DNA of 64,000 nt from Streptomyces sp. L-9-10 (GCF_004151105.1 NZ_PHRF01000016.1:124001-188000), one strand, 5' to 3'. Counted from the first letter of the stretch, positions 1 to 9,103 are shown. Notes: a model not told the origin generated them from the letters alone. Program-made: numbers and translations.

Positions 1-746
1 CGCCGCCGCCGGCCGGCCACTCCGCGGGCTACTCCACCGACGCCCTCGCCGACGATCTGGAAGCCGTGCTCGCCGCCACGCTGGAGCCGGGGGAACGAGC
101 CGTCCTCGCCGGACACTCCATGGGCGGGATGACGCTGATGGCCGCCGCCCGTCGGCCCGTCTTCCGGGAGCACGCCGCCGCCGTACTGCTGTGCAGCACG
201 GGCAGTTCACGGCTGATCCAGGAGGCGCTCGTCGTACCGATGCGGCCCGGCAGGACCCGTACCCGGATCAGCCGGCACATCCTCGGCGCACGCGCCCCGC
301 TGGGGCCGGTCACGCCGCTGTCGAAGCGGATCCTGCGCTACGGGACGATGGGCCCCGGCGCCGCGCCCGACCGGGTCGCGGAGTGCGCCCGGATCGTGCA
401 CGCGTGTCCGCGACCCGTCCGGGTGGCCTGGTCGCATGTCCTCGGCGCGCTCGATCTCGACGCGGAGGTACGGGAGTTGAGGGTGCCCGCCGTCGTCGTC
501 GTGGGGCGCGACGACCGGCTGACCCCACCGGTCCAGGCGCGGGCGCTGGCCGCCGCGCTGCCGGACCGCGCCGGGCTCATCGAACTCACCGGGGTGGGAC
601 ATATGACGCCCGTGGAGGCCCCGGAGGCCGTCACCGGCGCGATCCGGTCCCTCGTCGGTACGTACCTCGACGTCGAAAGCGCCGAGAGCGCGAAGAGCAT
701 CGGGGGCGCGAAGAGCGTCATGGGCGCGAAGGAGGACGCGGCATGA
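1..746 (+). CDS. alpha/beta hydrolase, 5' end outside window
   Basis: The frame is open from base 3, so the start lies upstream of the window. The protein has the nucleophile elbow GHSMGG (codons near 112-129), a later GRDDRLTPP segment carrying the acid residue and GVGHMTPVEAPE carrying the catalytic His, in the usual order of an alpha/beta-hydrolase triad. The substrate cannot be told from sequence. The C-terminus ends in a short Ala/Lys/Ser repeat (SAESAKSIGGAKSV and similar). Its stop overlaps the start of the SDR gene by 4 nt (ATGA), so the two are translationally coupled and probably act on related lipid or xenobiotic substrates; that last point is inference. Confidence 0.85.
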   Translation, partial: PPPAGHSAGYSTDALADDLEAVLAATLEPGERAVLAGHSMGGMTLMAAARRPVFREHAAAVLLCSTGSSRLIQEALVVPMRPGRTRTRISRHILGARAPLGPVTPLSKRILRYGTMGPGAAPDRVAECARIVHACPRPVRVAWSHVLGALDLDAEVRELRVPAVVVVGRDDRLTPPVQARALAAALPDRAGLIELTGVGHMTPVEAPEAVTGAIRSLVGTYLDVESAESAKSIGGAKSVMGAKEDAA

Positions 747-1660
747 GCGGGGCAGGAGCAGGATCAGGGGCGGGCCGGCAGGGTTTCCGGAATCTCGACG
801 GACAGGTCGCCGTCGTCACGGGCGCGGCGCGCGGCGTCGGCGAACTGCTGGCGCGCAAGCTCTCGGCGCGCGGCGCGAAGGTCGCCCTCGTCGGTCTGGA
901 GGAGGACGGGCTGAAGCGGGTCGCCGCCCGGCTGCACGCCGACTGCGATCAGTGGTACGCGGATGTCACCGACGACACCGCGATGGCGCGGGTCGCCCAG
1001 GAGGTCAAGACGCGCTTCGGCAAGGTCGACATCGTCGTCGCCAACGCGGGTGTGGCGGCGGGCGGTCCCTTCGCGGACTCCGACCCGGACGCGTGGCGGC
1101 GGGTCATCGAGGTCAATCTGATCGGAGGCGCGGTGACGGCGCGGGCGTTCCTGCCCGTCCTGCGCGAAAGCCGCGGCTACTTCCTCCAGATAGCGTCGCT
1201 GGCCGCGATCACACCGGCGCCGATGATGACCGCGTACTGCGCGTCCAAGTCCGGGGTCGAGGCCTTCGCGCACAGCCTGCGCTCCGAGGTCGCCCACCAG
1301 GGGGTCAGGGTCGGGGTCGGCTATCTGTCCTGGACGGACACCGACATGGTGCGCGGCGCGGACCGGGACGAGGTGATGCGGGAGCTGCGGCGGCGGCTGC
1401 CGTGGCCGTCGAACCGTACCTATCCGCTCGGTCCCGCCGTGGACCGGCTCGTCGCCGGGATCGAGCGGCGCTCGGCGCATGTGTACGCGCAGTGGTGGCT
1501 GCGCGGGATGCAGTCCGTACGCGGATATCTGCCGGCCGTCATCGCGGCGGCCGGACAACGCGAGATGCGGCGCTTCGGACCACGTCTGGCGGGCGTGCGA
1601 AAGGGGCTGGTCGGGGCGGGCGGGGCGGCCGACGAACAGGAACGCACACAGCGTCACTGA
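743..1660 (+). CDS. SDR family oxidoreductase
   Basis: A 305-residue short-chain dehydrogenase/reductase. The Rossmann glycine motif TGAARGVG sits at about residues 26-33, NAG follows beta-4 (VVANAGVA), and the catalytic YCASK is at 165-169. The ATG at 743 is chosen because it overlaps the upstream stop (ATGA) and follows a GGAGGA purine run; longer readings of the same frame merely run through the hydrolase gene. The C-terminal ~80 residues, with a Trp/Arg-rich stretch and a YLPAVIAAAG helix, are longer than in minimal SDRs and may bind the membrane or a large substrate. The family reduces or oxidises alcohol/keto groups with NAD(P); the substrate is unknown. Confidence 0.88.
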   Translation: MSGAGAGSGAGRQGFRNLDGQVAVVTGAARGVGELLARKLSARGAKVALVGLEEDGLKRVAARLHADCDQWYADVTDDTAMARVAQEVKTRFGKVDIVVANAGVAAGGPFADSDPDAWRRVIEVNLIGGAVTARAFLPVLRESRGYFLQIASLAAITPAPMMTAYCASKSGVEAFAHSLRSEVAHQGVRVGVGYLSWTDTDMVRGADRDEVMRELRRRLPWPSNRTYPLGPAVDRLVAGIERRSAHVYAQWWLRGMQSVRGYLPAVIAAAGQREMRRFGPRLAGVRKGLVGAGGAADEQERTQRH

Positions 1661-1754
1661 TCGAAATGCGCGGAATGTCGGGCCATGTAAGTCTGGTCGA
1701 GGCCCCACTCGGGTCCCCCCAAGCTCCCCACACCCCCTTCAGGAGTGACATTCC

Positions 1755-2084
1755 ATGGCTATTGCCGATCAGTTCAGGGACAAGGCCGAAGAGCTCGCCG
1801 CTCAGCAGGCGAAGTCGCGGCAGGGCGACAAGAAGGACGACCGGACGCAGCAGCCCGGCCGCCCCGGCCAGCCCGACCGCGGTTCGCAGCCCGGCTCGCC
1901 GGCCAGGGACCGCAACCAGGGGCAGCACGATGCCCAGCAGAACGATGCCCAGCACAACAACGCGCAGCACAACAACGCGCAGAACGATGCCCAGCACGAC
2001 GCTCAGCACACCAACGCGCAGCAGAACGCGCAGAACAGGGCGCAGAACGCGCGCGATGAGCTGGATGACCGCTTTGACGCCTGA
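1755..2084 (+). CDS. small Asn/Ala/Gln/His-repeat protein, unknown function
   Basis: A 109-residue hydrophilic protein with a good AGGAG Shine-Dalgarno 9 nt before the ATG. Residues ~1-25 are a charged helix (MAIADQFRDKAEELAAQQ); ~26-55 are Pro/Gln/Asp rich; from ~56 on it is a run of imperfect 4-5 residue units such as NDAQ, HNNAQ and QNAQ; it ends ARDELDDRFDA. There is no signal peptide or membrane segment. The composition indicates intrinsic disorder. I do not recognise a family with a known function; small disordered proteins of this build are common in streptomycetes. A strong terminator follows at once, so the gene is probably monocistronic. Confidence 0.7.
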   Translation: MAIADQFRDKAEELAAQQAKSRQGDKKDDRTQQPGRPGQPDRGSQPGSPARDRNQGQHDAQQNDAQHNNAQHNNAQNDAQHDAQHTNAQQNAQNRAQNARDELDDRFDA

Positions 2085-2106
2085 GTGAATGGCTTGATGA
2101 TCGCGA

Positions 2107-2142
2107 GGCGCACCCGGTTCCGCCGGGTGCGCCTTCTTTGTG
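2107..2142 (+). terminator. Rho-independent terminator after the repeat protein
   Basis: A perfect 11-bp stem (GGCGCACCCGG / CCGGGTGCGCC) with a 5-nt loop, followed by TTCTTTG. It lies 22 bases after the stop of the small repeat protein and before the convergent tricorn protease gene. Confidence 0.9.
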
Positions 2143-2195
2143 TTCATCTTTGTGTTCGCGGGTGTGGGTGAGCGTTTCTTACGCGCCTGGCGGTC

Positions 2196-5100
2196 TCAGG
2201 CGCGTGGCGGGAGCGGCGGGCGGCGCAGGTCCGGGACCGCTCCGTATCCCGGCGGTGTCGACGCCGGATGCCCGGCCAGCAGGTCCAGCGCCACCCAGAC
2301 CGCGTCGTCGAGCTGGGCGTGCCGGCCCTCCGCCCAGTCGAGCGGGGTGCGCAGTGCCTCGATGTCCGGCTCCACGCCGTGGTTCTCGATGGACCAGCCG
2401 TACGCGTCGAACCAGGCGGCGTTCATGGGCACCGTGATCACCGTGCCGTCGCCGAGCCGGTGCCGTCCCGTCATTCCGACCACCCCGCCCCAGGTGCGCT
2501 GGCCGACCACGGGGCCGAGGTTCAGCAGCCGGAAGGCCGCGGTGATCATGTCGCCGTCGGACGAGGTCGCCTCGTCGGCGAGCGCGACGACCGGGCCGCG
2601 CGGCGCGTTCGACGCGTACGAGACGGGCTGGGCGTCGCGCGTCAGATCCCAGCCGATGATCCGGCGGGTCAGCTTCTCGACGACCAGCTCGCTGATGTGG
2701 CCGCCCGCGTTGCCCCGTACGTCCACGATCAGCGCGGGGCGCGAGACCTCTAGCCGCAGATCCCGGTTGAACTGGGCCCAGCCGGAGCCGCCCATGTCGG
2801 GGATGTGCAGATAGCCGCACCGGCCGCCGCTGATCTCCCGTACGGCCTCACGGCGTTTGGCCACCCAGTCCTGGTAGCGCAGCGGGCGTTCGTCGATGAG
2901 CGGGACCACCGCGACGCGGCGGGACGGACGGTTGCGCTCCGCGGGCCGGAAGGTCAGCTCGACGGTCGTGCCGCCCGCGGCGGACAGCAGGGGATAGGGA
3001 CCGGCCACCGGATCGACCGGCCGGCCGTCCACATGGGTCAGGACCGCGCCCTCGCGGATCCCCGTACCGGCCAACGGTGAACGCGCCTTGGAGTCCGAGG
3101 AGTCGCCGGGCAGGATCCGCTTGATCATCCACTCGCCGTCCCGGCACACCAGATTGGCGCCGAGCAGACCGATCGGACGCTGGTAGTGCGGCGGGCCCTC
3201 GTTGCGGCGGGCCGGGGTGACATACGCGTGCGAGGTGCCCAGTTCGCCGAGGACCTCGCGCAGCAGATCCGCGAACTCGTCGGGGGAGCTGACCCGTTCG
3301 ACCAGCGGACGGTACTGGTCGAGCACCCCGCGCCAGTCGATGCCGCACATGTCCGGCTCCCAGAAATAGGCGCGGATGACGCGCCCCGCCTCGTCGAACG
3401 CCTGGCGCCACTCCGCGCCCGGGTCGACGTCGTGCAGGATCCTGCGCATGTCGAGATAGACGGTCGAGTCGCCGTCACCGGGCTCGGTGGCGGGTACGGC
3501 GCGCAGCTCGCCGTCGTCCACGACGACCAGCCGGGAGCCGTCGCCGCTCGGTACGAACCAGTCCAGATGGCCGACGAGTTCGCTCTTGCGCGCCTTCGTG
3601 ATGTCGAAGTGTTCGAGGGTGGGGCGGCCCGACATGTCGGCGGGGTTGGCGAAGGTCTCGCCGAGCGCGCCGGAGATCGGCCAGCGCAGCCAGACCAGAC
3701 CGCCGCCGCTGACCGGGTACAGCGCGGAGTACTTGGACGCGGTGACGGGGAACGGCGTGACGCGGTCGGCCAGCCCCTCGACCTCGACGGTGACCGTACC
3801 GTCGCCGGACTCGCCGACGGACGGATCGAGTCCGCCGGCCGCGGGGCGGCCCTCCGGCGACAGCGCGAAGGGCGACGGGGTCGCGGAGGAGAGCGGTACG
3901 AGATAGGGGCGGCAGCCCAGCGGGAAGGAGAGGTCGCCGGTGTGCACGTCGTACACCGGGTCGAAGCCGCGCCAGGACAGGAACGCGAGATAGCGGCCGT
4001 CGCTGGTGAAGACCGGATTCTCGTCCTCGAAGCGGCCGTTGGTGACGTCGACGACCGTACGGGCGAAGCTGCCGGCGATCTTGGCCAGCTTGATCTGCCG
4101 GAGGGAGCGGCCGATGCCGGGGTGGGACCAGGTCAGCCAGTCGCCGTCGGGGGAGAAGGCGAGGTCGGTGACGGCGCCGTTGATGGAGCGGATGAGTTCG
4201 GTGACGGGCTCCGGGGTGGGGGCGGGGTCTGCCGCCGTTGTGGTGTCGGCGGTTGATTCCGTGGAGTCCGTGGCGCCTGCGGTGTCCGTGGTCGGTTCGG
4301 GGTCCGACTCCGGTTCGGGTTCCGGTTCGGGTTCCGCGGTGTCTATCAGCAGCAGTCTGCCGTCGTGCGAGGCGATCGCGATCCGCTCCCCGTCCGGGGC
4401 CGCCACCATCTCCCGTACGCGGCCCAGTTGTCCGGACGCCAGCCGCCGAGGCTGCCGCTCACCGCTCGCCCTGGGCAGATACGCGATCTCGATCGCGTCC
4501 TCGCCCTCCGCGTCGGTGACATACGCGACCTGGCCGCTGTCGCCGAGCATCACCGGGAACCGGACCCGGACGCCGGGGGTGTCCGCGATCGTGCGGGCCG
4601 GGCCGTCGCGATGGGTGAGCCAGTACAGGCTGCCGCGTACGGACACGGCGCTCGCCCGGCCCGTCATGTCCACGGAGATCCCGGCGACATGGCTGCTGGC
4701 CGGGACCTGGTAGCCGCGCCGCCCCGCGCGCTGACCGCCCAGCCGTACGTCCAGCTTGCGCGGCACCGAGTCGGGCGTCAGCGCGTCGACCAGCCAGAGG
4801 TCCCCCGCGCACTGGTAGACGACCCGGCGCCCGTCGGACGAGGCGTGGCGGGCGTAGAAGGCGTCGTGGTCGGTGTGCCGGCGCAGATCGGTGCCGTCGG
4901 GACGGCAGGAGTAGAGGTTGCCGACGCCCTCGTGGTCGGAGAGGAACGCGATCCTGCCGTCGACGAACATCGGGCAGTCGAGATGGCCCCCGAGATCCGC
5001 GAGCAGCCGTTCGCCGTGCAGCCAGAGCCGGCCCATCGCGCCGCCGCGGTACCGCTTCCAGGCGGCGGGCTCGTGCGGCGGCTTTCCGGTGAGCAGGAGC

Positions 5101-5579
5101 GTACGGTGCGCGCCGTCCACGTCCGCGACGGCGATGTCGTTGACCGGGCCCCAGGGCAGCGCGCCGCCGGGGGAGCCGTCGAGGGGGAGGCTGTAGGCCC
5201 ACGCGAAGTACGAGAACGGCTGGCCGTGCGAGGAGACCGCGAGGATCTGGGACTCGCCGTTCTTGTCGGGGGGTGTCCAGCCGCAGACGCGGGTGTCGGT
5301 GGCGCCCCAGTAGGTGAGCCGGCGGGCGGGCCCGCCCGCGACCGGGACGAGATGGATCTCGGGGTCGAGGCTGCGCCAGGTCGTATAGGCGAGGTGGCTG
5401 CCGTCGGGGGAGAAGCGGGGGTGGCCGACCCTGGTGCGGTCGACGGTGACCCGCCAGGCGCGGGCGGGGCGGTGCCCGGCCGGGACGAGGGGGGCGACCC
5501 AGAGGTCGTCCTCGGCGGCGAAGCACAGGGAGTCGTCGTGAAGGTGCGGGAAGCGGAGATACGCGACGTCGTCACTCAC
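2196..5579 (-). CDS. tricorn protease homologue (S41 family)
   Basis: An 1127-residue tricorn-type protease. It has two N-terminal WD/PD40-like beta-propellers (repeated FSPDG units), a PDZ-like segment and a C-terminal S41 core. The likely catalytic His is H784 in LGTSHAYV and the nucleophile Ser about S1007 in TSSDGD, each in the tricorn sequence context. The family trims oligopeptides released by the proteasome, in the cytosol. The GTG at 5579 (VSDDVAYL) is taken as start because the propeller begins at once; the frame stays open another 132 codons upstream but that part is low-complexity Arg/Pro/Ala. A Glu-Pro/Thr/Asp linker (about residues 410-465) is inserted in the propeller region. 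No signal peptide is visible. Confidence 0.92.
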   Translation of the reverse strand: MSDDVAYLRFPHLHDDSLCFAAEDDLWVAPLVPAGHRPARAWRVTVDRTRVGHPRFSPDGSHLAYTTWRSLDPEIHLVPVAGGPARRLTYWGATDTRVCGWTPPDKNGESQILAVSSHGQPFSYFAWAYSLPLDGSPGGALPWGPVNDIAVADVDGAHRTLLLTGKPPHEPAAWKRYRGGAMGRLWLHGERLLADLGGHLDCPMFVDGRIAFLSDHEGVGNLYSCRPDGTDLRRHTDHDAFYARHASSDGRRVVYQCAGDLWLVDALTPDSVPRKLDVRLGGQRAGRRGYQVPASSHVAGISVDMTGRASAVSVRGSLYWLTHRDGPARTIADTPGVRVRFPVMLGDSGQVAYVTDAEGEDAIEIAYLPRASGERQPRRLASGQLGRVREMVAAPDGERIAIASHDGRLLLIDTAEPEPEPEPESDPEPTTDTAGATDSTESTADTTTAADPAPTPEPVTELIRSINGAVTDLAFSPDGDWLTWSHPGIGRSLRQIKLAKIAGSFARTVVDVTNGRFEDENPVFTSDGRYLAFLSWRGFDPVYDVHTGDLSFPLGCRPYLVPLSSATPSPFALSPEGRPAAGGLDPSVGESGDGTVTVEVEGLADRVTPFPVTASKYSALYPVSGGGLVWLRWPISGALGETFANPADMSGRPTLEHFDITKARKSELVGHLDWFVPSGDGSRLVVVDDGELRAVPATEPGDGDSTVYLDMRRILHDVDPGAEWRQAFDEAGRVIRAYFWEPDMCGIDWRGVLDQYRPLVERVSSPDEFADLLREVLGELGTSHAYVTPARRNEGPPHYQRPIGLLGANLVCRDGEWMIKRILPGDSSDSKARSPLAGTGIREGAVLTHVDGRPVDPVAGPYPLLSAAGGTTVELTFRPAERNRPSRRVAVVPLIDERPLRYQDWVAKRREAVREISGGRCGYLHIPDMGGSGWAQFNRDLRLEVSRPALIVDVRGNAGGHISELVVEKLTRRIIGWDLTRDAQPVSYASNAPRGPVVALADEATSSDGDMITAAFRLLNLGPVVGQRTWGGVVGMTGRHRLGDGTVITVPMNAAWFDAYGWSIENHGVEPDIEALRTPLDWAEGRHAQLDDAVWVALDLLAGHPASTPPGYGAVPDLRRPPLPPRA

Positions 5580-5646
5580 CCACCCAATGCTGCACTTTTC
5601 GCAGGCGTGGCGCCTCCTGGCGGGGGGTTGTGGCTTGCGGCTGCGG

Positions 5647-5689
5647 TGCGGTGCGCCTCCGGCGGGGGTGCGGTGCGCCTCCGGCGGGG
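5647..5689. repeat. 21-bp direct repeat in the 473-bp spacer 5580-6052
   Basis: Two identical 21-base copies (5647-5667 and 5669-5689), core GGTGCGCCTCCGGCGGGG, one base apart. They lie between the divergent tricorn and TetR genes. The rest of the spacer to about 5950 is GC-rich with no gene I can support; from 5951 it becomes AT-richer and holds the TetR operators. Short GC-rich repeats of this sort are frequent between streptomycete genes; no function is claimed. Confidence 0.75.
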
Positions 5690-5975
5690 ATGAGGGGGCG
5701 TGGTTGGACACGCACCTCCTCCGACCCCGGCCCCCTCCCTCGGTGGGCACGCTCGCCCTCGCGGACGCCTGGGGGGGCTGGGGTGGGGTGCCGATTTCGT
5801 CCCGGGTGCCGTCTTTCCGGCGGCGAGTGAGCCGAAGGGGCGCGCCGACGTCGTAAGGGAGAGCGCGCGGAGGTTCGTGAGGAACGAGCGAATCGAGCAC
5901 GGTCGACCGTCGACGTTGGCTCAAAGCGCCCCGGAGGTGAACCGAGCCCTCAAAAAAAGGTGTCGCAGCGCACAT

Positions 5976-5990
5976 GCGAAACGGTTTCGT
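5976..5990. promoter_or_regulatory. TetR-type operator, distal copy
   Basis: The inverted repeat CGAAACGGTTTCG (5977-5989) is a palindrome around a central G. It has the same half-site (CGAAAC) as the second site at 6022-6036, with centres 46 bp apart. Both lie just upstream of the TetR start, which suggests autoregulation and control of the downstream exporter. Confidence 0.75.
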
Positions 5991-6021
5991 TTCGTTGGGG
6001 GTGGGGTTATCTTCGTACTGT

Positions 6022-6036
6022 ACGAAACCGTTTCGT
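6022..6036. promoter_or_regulatory. TetR-type operator, proximal copy
   Basis: A perfect 15-bp palindrome, ACGAAACCGTTTCGT, ends 17 bases before the GTG start of the TetR gene. It overlaps the region where the transcript should begin: TATCTT at 6008-6013 is a plausible -10. A bound repressor here would block initiation. Confidence 0.8.
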
Positions 6037-6052
6037 TTGGCAGGAGCAGACC

Positions 6053-6625
6053 GTGGCGCGCAGCAGGCTCACCCCCGAGCGTGAAGCAGAGCTGTACGCC
6101 GCCGTGCTCGATCTGCTGCGCGAGGTCGGTTATGACGCCCTCACCATGGACGCCATCGCCGCCCGCACCCGTTCCAGCAAGGCCACCCTCTACCGCCAGT
6201 GGGGGAGCAAGCCCGAGCTGGTCGCCCATGCGATGCGGCACAACAAGCCGATCAAGCTCGTCGACGTGGACACCGGCTCGCTGAGCGGTGACTTCCACGC
6301 CGTGATGGCACACACCGACGACTGCCAGATGGAGAAGGACAGCGCGCTGATGCGCGGTCTTTTCCATGCCGTCCACGACAACCCCGATCTCCATCAGGCG
6401 CTCCGTGAGCTCCTGATCGAACCCGAGCTCAACGGGCTCGCGGAGGTCCTCCAGCGTGCTGTGGACCGGGGCGAGGTCTCCCCGGACAATCCCGCGCTGA
6501 AGTACGTCACCCACATGCTGGTCGGCGCCATCGTCGCCCGGCAGCTGATCGAGGACCAGTCGCCCGACCGGGACTTCCTCACCTCGTATTTCGACGCCGT
6601 GGTCCTCCCCGCCCTCGGCGTCTGA
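6053..6625 (+). CDS. TetR family transcriptional regulator
   Basis: A 190-residue TetR repressor. The N-terminal helix-turn-helix spans about residues 20-55 (LREVGYDALTMDAIAARTR, then SSKATLYRQWGSK), followed by an all-helical ligand domain. The GTG at 6053 follows AGGAGC by 7 nt and gives the usual N-terminus; the longer reading from 5960 would include operator DNA. Two CGAAAC palindromes precede it, and an MMPL exporter follows 104 bp downstream on the same strand. The likely role is a ligand-responsive repressor of itself and the exporter. The ligand is unknown. Confidence 0.9.
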   Translation: MARSRLTPEREAELYAAVLDLLREVGYDALTMDAIAARTRSSKATLYRQWGSKPELVAHAMRHNKPIKLVDVDTGSLSGDFHAVMAHTDDCQMEKDSALMRGLFHAVHDNPDLHQALRELLIEPELNGLAEVLQRAVDRGEVSPDNPALKYVTHMLVGAIVARQLIEDQSPDRDFLTSYFDAVVLPALGV

Positions 6626-6729
6626 CCGTCCCCCTCAGCACCCGCAGTACCTGACGCGTGCCGCTCTCTCGCCGTCGGGCCGGCTCCCCATGCCCTCAGA
6701 TCCGTTCACAGACCCGGGAGTACGCCCTC

Positions 6730-8967
6730 GTGGCCACGTTCCTCTACAAACTCGGACGGTTCGCTTTCCGGCGCCGCAACTATGTCGCCCTGGTATGGGT
6801 GGCACTGCTCGCGCTCGCCGGTGTCGGAGCCGCCTCCGCGTCCACGCCCACGTCCAGTTCCTTCTCGATACCGGGGACGGAGGCCCAGAAGGCCTTCGAC
6901 CTGTTGGAAGAGCGCTTCCCAGGAGCCAGTGCCGACGGTGCGACCGCGCGGGTCGTCTTCAAGGCGCCGGCCGGCGAGAAGATGACCGACGCCGGTCACA
7001 AGGCCGAGGTCGGCAAGATCGTCGACGAGCTGTCGGGCGGGTCCGACCAGGTCGGCTCCGTGACCGATCCGTACACCGCGAACGCCGTCTCGAAGGACGG
7101 CTCGACGGCGTACGTCCAGGTCTCCTACAAGGTCACCTCGATGGAGCTGACCGACGAGACCCGTACCGCGCTTGAGGAGACCGGCGCCGAGGCGAGGGCG
7201 CAGGGGCTGACGGTGGAGGTCGGCGGGGACGCGCTCCAGGCCACCCCCGAGATGGGGTCCACGGAGATCATCGGTGTGGCCGTGGCCGCGGTGGTGCTGG
7301 TCATCACGTTCGGTTCGCTGGTCGCGGCGGGGCTGCCGCTGGTGACCGCGCTCATCGGGGTCGGTGTCGGGGTCTCCACGATCACCGCGCTGGCCAGCGT
7401 CCTCGACCTGGGCTCCACCACCTCCATCCTGGCGATGATGATCGGCCTGGCGGTCGGGATCGACTACGCGCTGTTCATCGTCTCCCGCTACCGGGCCGAA
7501 CTGGCCGAGGGCAGGGAGCGCGAGGAGGCGGCGGGCCGGGCCGTCGGCACCGCCGGGTCGGCCGTGGTGTTCGCCGGTCTCACCGTGGTGATCGCGCTCG
7601 CCGGGCTGGCCGTCGTCAATATCCCGATGCTCACCAAGATGGGCCTCGCCGCCGCCGGTACGGTCGTGATCGCCGTCCTCATCGCGCTCACCCTCATTCC
7701 GGCGACGCTGGGCTTCGCGGGCAAGCGGGTGCACGGGCGCAAGGACCGCAAGGCCATGGACGCCAAGGCGGCGGGCGGCGAGGAGACCGGGAAGCCGAAC
7801 ATGGGCACCCGCTGGGCGCGCTTCGTGCTGCGCCGTCCGGTCGCCGTCCTGGTCACGGCCGTGCTGGGGCTCGGGGTCATCGCGATTCCGGCCACCTCGC
7901 TGGAGCTGGGTCTTGGCGACGACGGTTCGCAGCCGCCGAGCACCACCCAGCGCAAGGCGTACGACCTGCTCTCCGACGGCTTCGGGCCCGGGTTCAACGG
8001 GCCGCTGATGGTCGTCGTGGACGGCAAGGCCAATGACAACGCCAAGGCGGCGGCCACCGAGCTGTCGGACACGGTGAAGAAGCTGGACGGCGTCGCCGTC
8101 GTCACCCCGTCCACCGTCAACAGGGCGGGTGACACGGCGACGATCACGGTGATCCCCGAGGACCGTCCCTCCTCGGTCACGACGGAGGACCTGGTCCACT
8201 CCATCCGGGACACCGGCGGGGAGATCGAGGCGGACAACGGTGCCCAGGTCCTGGTCACCGGTTCCACCGCGATGAACATCGACTTCTCGCAGAAGATGAA
8301 CGACGCGCTGCTGCCCTATCTCGCGCTCGTCGTCGGGCTCGCGTTCCTGCTGCTGATGCTCGTCTTCCGGTCCGTGCTCGTACCGCTCAAGGCCGCTCTC
8401 GGCTTCCTGCTCTCCGTGGTCGCCGCCCTCGGCGCGGTCGTCGCGGTCTTCCAGTGGGGCTGGCTCGGGGGGCTGCTCGGGGTCGAGCAGACCGGTCCCG
8501 TGATGTCGATGATGCCGATCTTCATGGTGGGTGTGGTCTTCGGTCTCGCCATGGACTACGAGGTCTTCCTCGTCACCCGGATGCGGGAGGCGTATGTCCA
8601 CGGGGAGCGGCCAGGCGAGGCGATCGTCACCGGGTTCCGGCACGGCGCGCGGGTGGTCTCGGCCGCCGCGGTGATCATGATCGCGGTCTTCGCCGGCTTC
8701 ATCGGCTCCAGCGAGTCGATGATCAAGATGATCGGCTTCGGGCTGGCCATCGCGGTCTTCTTCGACGCGTTCGTGGTCCGGATGGCGATCGTGCCCGCGG
8801 TGCTCGCGCTGCTCGGCGACAAGGCGTGGTGGCTGCCGCGCTGGCTGGACAGGGCGCTGCCCAACGTGGACGTGGAGGGCGAGGCGCTGCGCCACCGGCT
8901 CGGGGGCGACGCGTCGCAGGGTCCGGACGGCGGGCCCGGTCAGGACCGTGAGCTGGTGCGCGTCTGA
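6730..8967 (+). CDS. MMPL family (RND-type) exporter
   Basis: A 745-residue membrane protein with the MMPL layout. An N-terminal membrane helix follows FRRRNYVALVW; then come an extracytoplasmic domain, a block of five to six helices with GLAVGIDYALFIVSRYR, a second external domain, and a second helix block with GLAMDYEVFLVTRMRE. The two Asp-Tyr signatures mark the paired proton-relay helices of this superfamily. The GTG at 6730 is preferred: GGGAG lies about 10 nt upstream and it places the first helix near the N-terminus. The family exports lipids, pigments or drugs using the proton gradient. It is probably controlled by the preceding TetR. Confidence 0.9.
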   Translation: MATFLYKLGRFAFRRRNYVALVWVALLALAGVGAASASTPTSSSFSIPGTEAQKAFDLLEERFPGASADGATARVVFKAPAGEKMTDAGHKAEVGKIVDELSGGSDQVGSVTDPYTANAVSKDGSTAYVQVSYKVTSMELTDETRTALEETGAEARAQGLTVEVGGDALQATPEMGSTEIIGVAVAAVVLVITFGSLVAAGLPLVTALIGVGVGVSTITALASVLDLGSTTSILAMMIGLAVGIDYALFIVSRYRAELAEGREREEAAGRAVGTAGSAVVFAGLTVVIALAGLAVVNIPMLTKMGLAAAGTVVIAVLIALTLIPATLGFAGKRVHGRKDRKAMDAKAAGGEETGKPNMGTRWARFVLRRPVAVLVTAVLGLGVIAIPATSLELGLGDDGSQPPSTTQRKAYDLLSDGFGPGFNGPLMVVVDGKANDNAKAAATELSDTVKKLDGVAVVTPSTVNRAGDTATITVIPEDRPSSVTTEDLVHSIRDTGGEIEADNGAQVLVTGSTAMNIDFSQKMNDALLPYLALVVGLAFLLLMLVFRSVLVPLKAALGFLLSVVAALGAVVAVFQWGWLGGLLGVEQTGPVMSMMPIFMVGVVFGLAMDYEVFLVTRMREAYVHGERPGEAIVTGFRHGARVVSAAAVIMIAVFAGFIGSSESMIKMIGFGLAIAVFFDAFVVRMAIVPAVLALLGDKAWWLPRWLDRALPNVDVEGEALRHRLGGDASQGPDGGPGQDRELVRV

Positions 8968-8978
8968 TCCCACATACC

Positions 8979-9012
8979 CCGGGGCCACCGCATGAGCGGT
9001 GCGTGGCCCCGG
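8979..9012. terminator. terminator-like hairpin between convergent genes
   Basis: A 10-bp perfect stem, CCGGGGCCAC / GTGGCCCCGG, with a smaller GC-rich hairpin in the loop. It sits just after the MMPL gene and faces the convergent ssgE-like gene; the symmetry would serve both directions. Confidence 0.7.
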
Positions 9013-9103
9013 ATCGCGCCGGCGGCCGTGGGGACGGGAGCCGGAGCGTCATACGCGGCCCGGTCGTATGCCCTGAGGGGCGGCGGCCGGGCCGCGGTGC
9101 GTC

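Noticed and set aside
5580..5975. N-terminal extension of the tricorn gene by 132 codons
   Set aside because: The segment is Arg/Pro/Ala low complexity, crosses the 21-bp repeat and reaches the TetR operators; the propeller starts right at the GTG 5579.
6706..8988. 760-codon open frame antisense to the MMPL gene
   Set aside because: A high-GC mirror frame; Asp/Arg/His-rich product without domains, fully covered by a convincing gene on the other strand. Similar long antisense frames at 2268, 9127, 37933 and 39845 were dropped for the same reason.
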